Positions 1 to 4,311 of a stretch of DNA of 25,272 nucleotides are shown here, one piece after another. The position numbers were made by a program, and so were the translations under genes. Numbering within the stretch: the stretch's first letter is position 1; every line of letters begins with the position of its first letter. Location of the stretch: the IMG/VR virus record IMGVR_UViG_3300035698_001574, positions 1 through 25,272 of that record; one strand, written 5' to 3'. Below the pieces are notes generated by a model. That model did not search any database. It was not told where the DNA came from and worked only from the letters and a program-made list of their open reading frames with translations. The DNA comes from a virus.

Positions 1-143
1 CAAATGCTTTTAGCCTGTTCTTCTGTGAACTTTTCCGCTTTCTTAATATCGCAAGTATAACCACCATCTCGCCACCATATTAAAGCATTTCCTACGTATC
101 CTTCGTGTCTAATGTAATAATATTCCATAATATTAACAGACAT
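1..143 (-). CDS. Small phage protein of unknown function, cut by the left window edge
   Basis: An open frame on the minus strand starts at 143 (MSVNIMEYY...) or at the in-frame ATG at 128 (MEYYYIRHEG...) and runs off the window at position 1, so only about 42-47 residues are visible. The visible part contains an aromatic stretch (EYYYIRHEGYVGN) followed by LIWWRDGGYTCD and KKAEKFTEEQAKSI. I recall this pattern from short uncharacterised phage proteins that combine a Gly-Tyr strand with an Ala..Phe-Thr-x-Glu-x-Ala helix; no function is known to me. If 143 is the start, the gene overlaps the end of the upstream gene by 11 nt. If 128 is the start, there is a 4-nt gap. Neither start has a clear ribosome binding site, as is usual in Bacteroidota phages. 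The C-terminus cannot be seen. Confidence 0.7.
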   Translation of the reverse strand, partial: MSVNIMEYYYIRHEGYVGNALIWWRDGGYTCDIKKAEKFTEEQAKSI

Positions 144-312
144 CACGCTTACCTTCTTCATATGCTTCTTTTAGCATAGCTTCTATTGCCCTTATGTATT
201 TGATTAAATTTTCATTGGGTACTTCACCGCTTGCGCTATCTAATAATTCCAACGTTTCTGTAACTTCATCATTACTTAAAACAAACTTTGCTACTCTTTC
301 TTTAAAATTCAT
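133..312 (-). CDS. Small acidic helical protein, unknown function
   Basis: This minus-strand ORF encodes 59 residues starting MNFKERVAKFVLSNDEVTET and ending EEGKRDVC, with a TAA stop. The composition is strongly helical and acidic (LELLDSASGE, RAIEAMLKEAYEEGKR), with no transmembrane segment and no motif I recognise. It overlaps or abuts the next leftward gene, an arrangement typical of co-transcribed phage early genes. The codons look like ordinary coding sequence (a mix of GAA, AAA and TTA with no rare runs), which supports a real gene despite its short length. No function can be assigned. Confidence 0.65.
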   Translation of the reverse strand: MNFKERVAKFVLSNDEVTETLELLDSASGEVPNENLIKYIRAIEAMLKEAYEEGKRDVC

Positions 313-317
313 AAGTT

Positions 318-386
318 CTATCGTTTAATGGTTTTGTGTTTTACACCTAAAACTACATGTATTGTAGAAACTGGTGTCCTCAACAT
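318..386 (-). CDS. Possible 22-aa mini-ORF, basic peptide
   Basis: In the gap between two leftward genes an ATG at 386 opens a 22-codon frame (MLRTPVSTIHVV... ending KHKTIKR) that closes with TAG at 318-320, 5 nt before the next ATG at 312. The peptide is basic, has a mixed hydrophobic core and contains no low-complexity sequence. The close spacing to the downstream gene would suit translational coupling or a leader peptide. So short a frame can easily arise by chance, so this is only a candidate. Confidence 0.25.
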   Translation of the reverse strand: MLRTPVSTIHVVLGVKHKTIKR

Positions 387-418
387 CTTGGAAAGTTATT
401 GAGTTTTTTATATTAGAA

Positions 419-724
419 CTACATAGAGTTTAAATGCTCTAGTAGTTCATAATAATGTCTATAAGGAATGCAATCTTCCTCATCTATAAACCAAGGACTG
501 TTTTCATGACAATCCTCTAGGTTATATTGATGTTCAAGCACCCATACAATATAATTAGAGTTAGATGAAATTACTCTACTTGTAACAGGTGCAAACTCTT
601 CTTTGTGGTTTATACAATTCATTAACAACAAAGATTGATTATTGTCCACACATACGGACAAGTAGAAAGTTTCTATAAGATCGGTTTTGTTAAACTCGTC
701 TTCATATCTTTTAAGTAATATCAT
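419..724 (-). CDS. Hypothetical phage protein, 101 aa
   Basis: This minus-strand gene encodes 101 residues starting MILLKRYEDEFNKTDLIETF and stops with TAG. It is acidic and rich in aromatic residues and His/Cys, especially toward the C-terminus (HENSPWFIDEEDCIPYRHYYELLEHL). There is no signal peptide, transmembrane helix or nucleotide-binding motif, and I do not recognise a family. It has its own long leader: positions 725-878 upstream hold a 13-bp inverted repeat and a short leader ORF. Expression may therefore be controlled at the level of RNA structure, separately from the gene at 879-1124. It lies in the leftward block, which by position opposite the replication gene is probably early or accessory. 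Confidence 0.7.
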   Translation of the reverse strand: MILLKRYEDEFNKTDLIETFYLSVCVDNNQSLLLMNCINHKEEFAPVTSRVISSNSNYIVWVLEHQYNLEDCHENSPWFIDEEDCIPYRHYYELLEHLNSM

Positions 725-747
725 AAGCTTTATTCTTTAATTTATTA

Positions 748-804
748 AAAGCTTATCAAGGCTCGATAAGAGATATACTCTATTCATGTTACTTGATAAG
801 CTTT
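748..804. promoter_or_regulatory. Perfect 13-bp inverted repeat with alternative stem, leader of the 419-724 gene
   Basis: AAAGCTTATCAAG (748-760) is exactly complementary to CTTGATAAGCTTT (792-804), separated by 31 nt. Inside it, CTTATC (752-757) can instead pair with GATAAG (765-770), giving two mutually exclusive hairpins. A third AAGCTTAT-like copy lies at the start of the downstream gene (723-732). On the minus-strand transcript a 16-codon ORF (MNRVYLLSSLDKLLIN) starts between the arms and runs through the second arm. The architecture resembles an attenuator leader or an operator dyad. It has no U-tract, so it is not a classical terminator. Function is inferred. Confidence 0.55.
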
Positions 805-850
805 GTATTGGGTTAACACTTTAAAACTTGTTGCTATAGATGTACGAGTT

Positions 851-871
851 GGAAGGGAACAAGTCCCTCCC
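851..871 (-). terminator. Hairpin just downstream of the 879-1124 gene
   Basis: GGAAGGGA (851-858) pairs with TCCCTCCC (864-871) across a 5-nt loop, giving an 8-bp G+C-rich stem with one G-U pair. It begins 8 nt past the stop codon of the leftward gene. No run of U follows on the minus strand, so it may be a weak terminator, an RNA 3'-end stabiliser or a processing site rather than a full intrinsic terminator. Confidence 0.4.
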
Positions 872-878
872 TGTACTA

Positions 879-1124
879 CTAGTCTTCTACTGGAACTATC
901 CAAGTGAATTCGGCTCCTGTGTCGGTTTGGGTTTTCTCTAACCTCCATTTAGTCAAGGGTATTTTAACTTCCTTGTTTAGCTCAAGGGTCTTTATTAGCT
1001 CAGGAGAAACCATTATCCAACCAAGTTGGGGTTTACCATTTATACACCAGCCATCGACAAAGGTGTTGGGTATTTGAACTAGAACAGCCTTATTAGAAAT
1101 GTGTTTAACGATTGCATTGATCAT
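879..1124 (-). CDS. Hypothetical phage protein, 81 aa
   Basis: This minus-strand gene encodes 81 residues starting MINAIVKHISNKAVLVQIPN and ending with TAG. The alternation of short hydrophobic strands (KAVLVQIP, PQLGWIMVS, KEVKIPLTKWRL, EFTWIVPVED) suggests a small all-beta fold, but no family is recognised. It is the first gene of the leftward block, so its transcript would start in the divergence region. A TAATTTTG element (minus strand, 1193-1186) lies about 60 nt upstream. A hairpin follows its stop codon at 851-871, so it may be transcribed alone at higher level than the genes beyond. Confidence 0.72.
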   Translation of the reverse strand: MINAIVKHISNKAVLVQIPNTFVDGWCINGKPQLGWIMVSPELIKTLELNKEVKIPLTKWRLEKTQTDTGAEFTWIVPVED

Positions 1125-1185
1125 ATCAATTGTATTTAGAGTTGAAATTCCCTCAATGATTTAAAGAGGGGTGTGGCTTAATTGC

Positions 1186-1193
1186 CAAAATTA
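1186..1193 (-). promoter_or_regulatory. Candidate -7 element (TAnnTTTG) for the leftward genes
   Basis: Read on the minus strand, 1193-1186 is TAATTTTG, an exact match to the Bacteroidota -7 consensus TAnnTTTG, placed to give a leader of about 55-60 nt before the ATG at 1124. I see no TTTG at the expected -33 distance, so the promoter is incomplete or depends on an activator. Such octamers are common in A+T-rich DNA; the position is the main support. Confidence 0.4.
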
Positions 1194-1217
1194 AAGCAAG
1201 GTGCTATTGTTAGGTGG

Positions 1218-1325
1218 TACTCTCTCTTATATATTAAAAAATTATATATTAAAAAATTATATATTAAGTACTCCCTCTTATATACTAAAAAAATTATTAG
1301 GTACTTCTTATATACTAAAAAATTA
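1218..1325. repeat. A+T-rich direct repeats in the divergence region
   Basis: A 15-bp unit TTATATATTAAAAAA stands in tandem at 1227-1241 and 1242-1256, with a partial third copy at 1257-1267. A larger imperfect unit begins with GTACT (about 1218, 1268 and 1301), each time followed by a pyrimidine stretch and CTTATATA(T/C)TAAAAAA. The segment is almost pure A/T, with poly-A runs spaced roughly one to two helical turns apart, and would be easily melted and probably bent. Together with the iteron-like repeats at 1555-1642 it is the best candidate for an unwinding element of a replication origin. No ORF crosses it. Confidence 0.75.
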
Positions 1326-1357
1326 TAGACCATATATATATATTAAAAAAATTATAG

Positions 1358-1456
1358 ACTAAAAAATAATTTTAAAAATTTATCATACTACTACCCCTAC
1401 TACTTCTACTACTACTATTACCCCTACTACTACTCCAACTACTACTATTATTATTA
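1358..1456. repeat. G-free tract with CTA/ACT trinucleotide repeats
   Basis: For 99 bases the plus strand has no G. The right part is built of repeated ACT/CTA triplets interrupted by CCCC and ATT (for example TACTACTACCCCTACTACT), with two imperfect copies of about 30 bp. The complementary strand is therefore C-free and G-rich in short runs. It encodes no plausible protein on either strand. It could be a site kept single-stranded, a binding tract for a replication or transcription protein, or a slippage-prone microsatellite. Confidence 0.7.
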
Positions 1457-1554
1457 GTAATATACTCCAAAGAAAAAGTTGATCTCGTGGTTTTTAGGTC
1501 TTAGGGTGACGTTTATAACCTAACTCCCTCATTTATAAGGACTTAGCAATATAT

Positions 1555-1642
1555 TTTCTCATTTCTCGTGTCCCAGTTTCTCATTATTTCGCATGACTTT
1601 TCTCATTATTTGTGTCCTAGTTTCTCGAATAATGAGAAAAGA
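1555..1642 (+). repeat. Four 22-bp-phased direct repeats (iteron-like) upstream of the RepL-like gene
   Basis: TTTCTC occurs at 1555, 1577, 1599 and 1621, exactly 22 bp apart, and three of these copies continue as TTTCTCATT. Units 2 and 3 share the 13-mer TTTCTCATTATTT. Units 1 and 3 also share a right half of the form GTGTCC(C/T)AG, agreeing at 18 of 22 positions. The fourth unit turns into an inverted repeat, TTTCTCGAATAATGAGAAA (1621-1639), ending 5 bp before the -7 element at 1645. An extra out-of-phase TTTCTC lies at 1562. Repeats of about 20-22 bp, in phase with the helix and next to the initiator gene, are the hallmark of iteron plasmids. The alternative is a multi-site operator for autoregulation; both can be true. 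Confidence 0.75.
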
Positions 1643-1652
1643 GCTATATTTG
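1621..1652 (+). promoter_or_regulatory. Promoter of the RepL-like operon, overlapped by an inverted repeat
   Basis: TATATTTG at 1645-1652 fits the Bacteroidota -7 consensus TAnnTTTG exactly. Twenty bases upstream TTTC (1621-1624) stands where TTTG is expected for -33. Transcription would begin near 1659, about 10 nt before the ATG at 1670. The palindrome 1621-1639 covers the -33 region and the spacer, so a protein bound there would occlude RNA polymerase. Confidence 0.55.
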
Positions 1653-1669
1653 TAAAAACAAGGTTTTCC

Positions 1670-2041
1670 ATGCAAGAAAAAGATGAAGTTTTTTCACCCA
1701 AACGGAGAATTATTTTACACAATCCAATTCAGTTCTTTGTCAAGACAGGACATACTAAAGGTAATATACTTTTAGGTTTTATTATTGATAGAATTAATAC
1801 AAGGAACTACAAATTTAGCTTTAATAGAGATGATAAGCAGTATTTAGCTGATCAACTTAGTGTTTCACCTGCTACTGTAGGTAGAATGGTTACTGAGTTA
1901 GTTAAGTTAGAACTATTGATAAAGAGAGCTAATGGTTCTTATTACATTAATCGTAAGTTTATTGAGATACAATTTGGAGATACGCATAATGTAAACATAG
2001 AACAAGTGTTAGAACAAACTAAATACGCATTTAAACAATAG
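1670..2041 (+). CDS. Winged-helix replication initiator/regulator, RepL-like
   Basis: I take the ATG at 1670 (MQEKDEVFSP...), giving 123 aa. The open frame extends to a GTG at 1568, but that part would translate the 22-bp repeats and the promoter and looks non-coding. Residues 10-30 are basic with beta character (KRRIILHNPIQFFVK), residues 33-42 form a hydrophobic helix, residues 56-82 form a helix-turn-helix (KQYLADQLSVSPATVGRMV), and residues 82-100 form a wing (LLIKRANGSYYINRKFI). This order and length match the RepL class of small plasmid replication proteins; the 'A-x-x-L-x-V-S-x-x-T-V-x-R' turn followed by a 'K-x-G-x-Y-x-I-N' wing is typical. It heads a six-gene operon and sits right after iteron-like repeats, so it probably binds them. 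A plain MarR-like repressor with no replication role is the alternative. From memory, RepL-type proteins are known in crAss-like phages. Confidence 0.65.
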   Translation: MQEKDEVFSPKRRIILHNPIQFFVKTGHTKGNILLGFIIDRINTRNYKFSFNRDDKQYLADQLSVSPATVGRMVTELVKLELLIKRANGSYYINRKFIEIQFGDTHNVNIEQVLEQTKYAFKQ

Positions 2042-2046
2042 AAATT

Positions 2047-2340
2047 ATGAATTATTCTTTTACTTTTGATCAAGCTAATATTCAACCTAATACTAAGACT
2101 AAAGATACTCCTAGCATTGATTGGATTCTTAATACAGAGATAGATGAGATGAAAGTTACGTTTGTTGTAACTGATAGTTATAATTCTGAGCGTATTAAGT
2201 TTAGACAAGTAATAGCCAAACGAAAAGTTAGTGATAGAACAATGGCTGAGATATTTAGATGCTACCCTAAGAAGCATGTTGCATTATCTAATGCTAAACT
2301 AGAAGAAATAGATATTATAATCAAGACTAATGACTTATGA
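2047..2340 (+). CDS. Hypothetical protein, 97 aa, second gene of the RepL-like operon
   Basis: The protein starts MNYSFTFDQANIQPNTKTKD and ends in TGA. The centre reads as alternating strands (EMKVTFVVTD) followed by a basic stretch (RIKFRQVIAKRKVSDR) and a helix (RTMAEIFRCYPKKHVALSNA). I recognise no family. It begins 5 nt after the stop of the RepL-like gene, so the two are co-transcribed. Its stop overlaps the start of the next gene by 4 nt (ATGA), which indicates translational coupling. Its position makes it a candidate partner in replication or copy control, but the sequence does not show this directly. Confidence 0.75.
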   Translation: MNYSFTFDQANIQPNTKTKDTPSIDWILNTEIDEMKVTFVVTDSYNSERIKFRQVIAKRKVSDRTMAEIFRCYPKKHVALSNAKLEEIDIIIKTNDL

Positions 2341-2576
2341 TTTCTAAAGAGAGATTTAAGAGAGTAAAGAATAAGCTGATTGCTGATCATGTAGGTAGTT
2401 CTATAAATGATCAAAATGTAACGTTTATGACTGATATGAGTGTGTATTGTGGCTTAGATTATAATCCTGTACTTAAGAAGGTATATATTACTATAAACAA
2501 TCAGGTTAGAAGTGAAGTAGATACAGATGAAGAACTAGATAAGGCTTTATATTTATTAAATAGTGTAGTATGCTAA
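2337..2576 (+). CDS. Hypothetical protein, 79 aa
   Basis: The protein begins with a basic helix (MISKERFKRVKNKLIADHV) and continues with short strands (QNVTFMTDMSVYCG, KKVYITINNQVRSEV) and an acidic C-terminal helix (DTDEELDKALYLLNSVVC). It has no known motif. The start overlaps the previous stop by 4 nt and its stop overlaps the following start by 7 nt, so it is locked into the same operon. The function is unknown. Confidence 0.7.
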   Translation: MISKERFKRVKNKLIADHVGSSINDQNVTFMTDMSVYCGLDYNPVLKKVYITINNQVRSEVDTDEELDKALYLLNSVVC

Positions 2577-2806
2577 CAATGAGTACTTACATAGATCAAG
2601 AGAATGATAGAATTATTTTAACTACTTTAGGCAGTCGTAGTTTTGCTACTATTATTAGTCAAAAGGAGAATTTGGAGATCGAAATAAAAAATATACTGAA
2701 TTGCTATAAAGTGTCCGAATTTACTATTATCATTGCCGTAGACAAAAATGTAAAAGAGGTGACGTGTAAAATAGAAGACGTGCCTAAATTGATTAATTTT
2801 CTGTAA
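2570..2806 (+). CDS. Hypothetical protein, 78 aa
   Basis: Two starts are possible: ATG at 2570 (MLTMSTYID...), overlapping the previous gene, and ATG at 2579 (MSTYIDQEND...), just behind its stop. The second is as likely as the first. The protein has a beta-alpha-beta look: RIILTTLGSRSFATIIS, then KENLEIEIKNILNCY, then SEFTIIIAVDKNVKEVTCKI, with a final KLINFL. No family is recognised. Codon use matches the neighbours. Confidence 0.68.
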   Translation: MLTMSTYIDQENDRIILTTLGSRSFATIISQKENLEIEIKNILNCYKVSEFTIIIAVDKNVKEVTCKIEDVPKLINFL

Positions 2807-2825
2807 CCTTTCTAAACTTAGAATA

Positions 2826-3386
2826 ATGAGTATTAAAACACCTTCAATTAACATGAGTACTGAAATAGCTGATCGAGCTTTAATAAACTACGAAAGACAG
2901 GTAGCTGCTTTCTTGCGTGAGAGTACTACTGATCTGAATGAAACACTTGTTTTAGATAAAAACTCTGTATTAGTTGTTGCCAATGCTATTGATCCTATTA
3001 TGAATAGAGAACAATATGAAGCTAGCAATAGAACACTTAAGCCTTTTTCTAAGACTGCTGATCAGATACAAGAAGAAATAGGTATGATCTTTTCTGGTAC
3101 ACCTTTTCCTGTAATCATTGCAGGTGAGAACTGTGAGTTTGATAATGATGCTTATGTTTATATTCAACCGGGTCAAGCCCCTAAGAAGATATTTACTTAT
3201 AGAAACGTTAGATATATCATGTATGATATGTTTGCTATAGTAGGTTATATTCATAATAAATTCAAAGATAGACTAGAACACTTTGATGTTGATTATGTAG
3301 TAGAAGCTAAACCGCAAACTGCTAGAATGGAAGCTGGTATTGATGAAATAAGCACTCCTACTGTAGATGCTCCTTCCATCGTATGA
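2826..3386 (+). CDS. Hypothetical protein, 186 aa
   Basis: This is the largest gene of the RepL-like operon. The N-terminal third is helical (EIADRALINYERQVAAFLRE), the middle has strands with Pro-Gly turns (FPVIIAGENCEFDNDAYVYI, QPGQAPKKIFTY), then comes a Tyr/Met-rich helix (RNVRYIMYDMFAIVGYIHNK), and the last 25 residues are Pro/Thr-rich and probably disordered (EISTPTVDAPSIV). I do not recognise a family. It starts 19 nt after the preceding stop and overlaps the next gene by 20 nt in another frame. It is probably a soluble early protein; no catalytic motif is visible. Confidence 0.75.
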   Translation: MSIKTPSINMSTEIADRALINYERQVAAFLRESTTDLNETLVLDKNSVLVVANAIDPIMNREQYEASNRTLKPFSKTADQIQEEIGMIFSGTPFPVIIAGENCEFDNDAYVYIQPGQAPKKIFTYRNVRYIMYDMFAIVGYIHNKFKDRLEHFDVDYVVEAKPQTARMEAGIDEISTPTVDAPSIV

Positions 3387-3582
3387 GACAGAATTTGACA
3401 TAGGAGAAATAGTCTATGATGGTCTTAGTGGTAATAAAGGAGTTATACTAAACATACAATTGATATATGATCATACCTATAAGATACCCAGAGAATCGTA
3501 CAATTTAAGATGGGAAGGTGGAAGCTATGCTTGGGAAGATAGAGATGTGATTACAAGAAAATTCGTTAGGCTAAACGGATAG
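3367..3582 (+). CDS. Small SH3/KOW-like beta protein, unknown function
   Basis: The 71-aa product has the pattern of a small beta-barrel: FDIGEIVYDGLSGNKGVILN, a loop, then YNLRWEGGSYAWEDRDVI and a basic end (TRKFVRLNG). A Gly-x-x-V-Tyr-x-G...Gly-Val-I-L turn resembles KOW/SH3-like domains that bind nucleic acid or protein, but the match is only by shape. It is the last gene of the operon: two TAG codons in a row (3580-3585) run into a strong intrinsic terminator. Confidence 0.65.
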   Translation: MLLPSYETEFDIGEIVYDGLSGNKGVILNIQLIYDHTYKIPRESYNLRWEGGSYAWEDRDVITRKFVRLNG

Positions 3583-3584
3583 TA

Positions 3585-3630
3585 GAGGGGTGGGTGAGAT
3601 TACATAGGGTATCTACACCTGCCCTTTTTT
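3585..3630 (+). terminator. Strong rho-independent terminator closing the RepL-like operon
   Basis: The strand GAGGGGTGGGTGAGAT (3585-3600) folds back on ATCTaCACCTGCCC and the first T residues (3611-3627) with one bulged A and some G-U pairs. The loop is about 10 nt, followed by a TTTTTT tract ending at 3630. It begins directly at the end of the preceding gene and separates the early-looking operon from the packaging and structural genes. Confidence 0.85.
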
Positions 3631-3643
3631 AATTATAACAACT

Positions 3644-3721
3644 ATGGGTTTAATACTTTTCTTTATAGGTATATTAAGTATGTATATTATTACACGGGTA
3701 GTTAAAAAAGCAAAAAGATGA
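3644..3721 (+). CDS. 25-aa single-pass membrane microprotein
   Basis: The frame MGLILFFIGILSMYIITRVV is followed by KKAKR and TGA. It is one hydrophobic helix (residues 2-20) with a basic tail, so a membrane peptide with the C-terminus in the cytoplasm by the positive-inside rule. Its TGA overlaps the ATG of the next gene (ATGA at 3718-3721). It lies 14 nt behind the terminator and is the first gene of the structural operon. Because the next gene looks cell-wall-active, it could be a tiny holin or spanin-like accessory, but 25 residues with one helix cannot prove that. A leader peptide is the alternative. Confidence 0.55.
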   Translation: MGLILFFIGILSMYIITRVVKKAKR

Positions 3722-4311
3722 GAACTAATGTAAGAAGTTATATGGCAGATCAATTACTCGATAGAGTATTTGATGTTGCTAAAGGTTTTAATGGTTATCC
3801 TTTAGATTATTGGGTAATAGCAGTAAGATCAAATGAAGATGAGTTTAATGTCTTTGATGACAAGTTCTATTTGTTTCATGGTCTTGACTTTGTAAAAGTT
3901 TATACTGGTACAACTAATAGTGGTGCTAAAGGACTTAAAGAGTTTGATACTTATAATCCTAATGGTGTTGCTATGTTAGCTGGTGATACTATTGTTATGA
4001 ACTCACATAAAAGAGGTATATCTAAAGGCAGAGGAGTCTATAGACAAGACCGTCCTTTTCCTTATTATAGAGATAATGATAAAGATGATAAGTCTGAAGA
4101 ACTAGGTAAAGTAATAGAAGGAGAGATCATACATGCTCACTTACATGATGTTAAGATGGGTAATGTAGATGAATACAAGGAGTTTATTAATGGTTGGTCT
4201 TTAGCTTGTCAAGTTTGGAACAACGGAGAACAATGGAATGACTTCTTTAATGTTATAACTAAAGATCAAGAGTATATAACCTTATGTATATTAAACGAAT
4301 TTGATATATGA
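3718..4311 (+). CDS. Putative endolysin-like L,D-transpeptidase/peptidase-fold protein
   Basis: The 197-aa product has no signal peptide. Central features are a Gly/Lys segment with GDTIVMNSHKRG (89-100), an FPYYRDNDKDD block (114-124), a His cluster IHAHLHD (138-144) and a W-S-L-A-C-Q-V-W motif (160-167) with Cys164. This succession of a variable 'H-K-G-x-Y', 'P-x-Y-R-D-N', 'I-H-x-H' and 'S-x-G-C-Q-V' is what I know from phage cell-wall hydrolases related to L,D-transpeptidase-type cysteine enzymes, where the Cys of the S-x-G-C motif is catalytic and the upstream His assists. Here the Gly before Cys is Ala. It would act on peptidoglycan during lysis or entry. It is coupled to the membrane microprotein before it and overlaps the nuclease after it. 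The family assignment is by motif memory only. Confidence 0.5.
   Translation: MRTNVRSYMADQLLDRVFDVAKGFNGYPLDYWVIAVRSNEDEFNVFDDKFYLFHGLDFVKVYTGTTNSGAKGLKEFDTYNPNGVAMLAGDTIVMNSHKRGISKGRGVYRQDRPFPYYRDNDKDDKSEELGKVIEGEIIHAHLHDVKMGNVDEYKEFINGWSLACQVWNNGEQWNDFFNVITKDQEYITLCILNEFDI

Noticed and set aside
748-804. Inverted repeat considered as the ends of an insertion element or an att site
   Set aside because: Only 31 nt lie between the arms, there is no transposase or integrase and no flanking target duplication.
1384-1465. CTA/ACT repeats considered as a CRISPR array or as a coding Ser-rich tract
   Set aside because: There are no 25-40-bp repeats with unique spacers; on the minus strand only a short Ser/Arg frame without a sensible start or length results.
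1568-1669. N-terminal extension of the RepL-like gene
   Set aside because: It would translate the direct repeats, palindrome and promoter; the GTG start has no support and the predicted transcript starts downstream.
1942-2277. Minus-strand ORF of 111 codons opposite the first operon
   Set aside because: It lies opposite two well-packed plus-strand genes, has a Ser/Ile/Asn-rich shadow composition and no own context.
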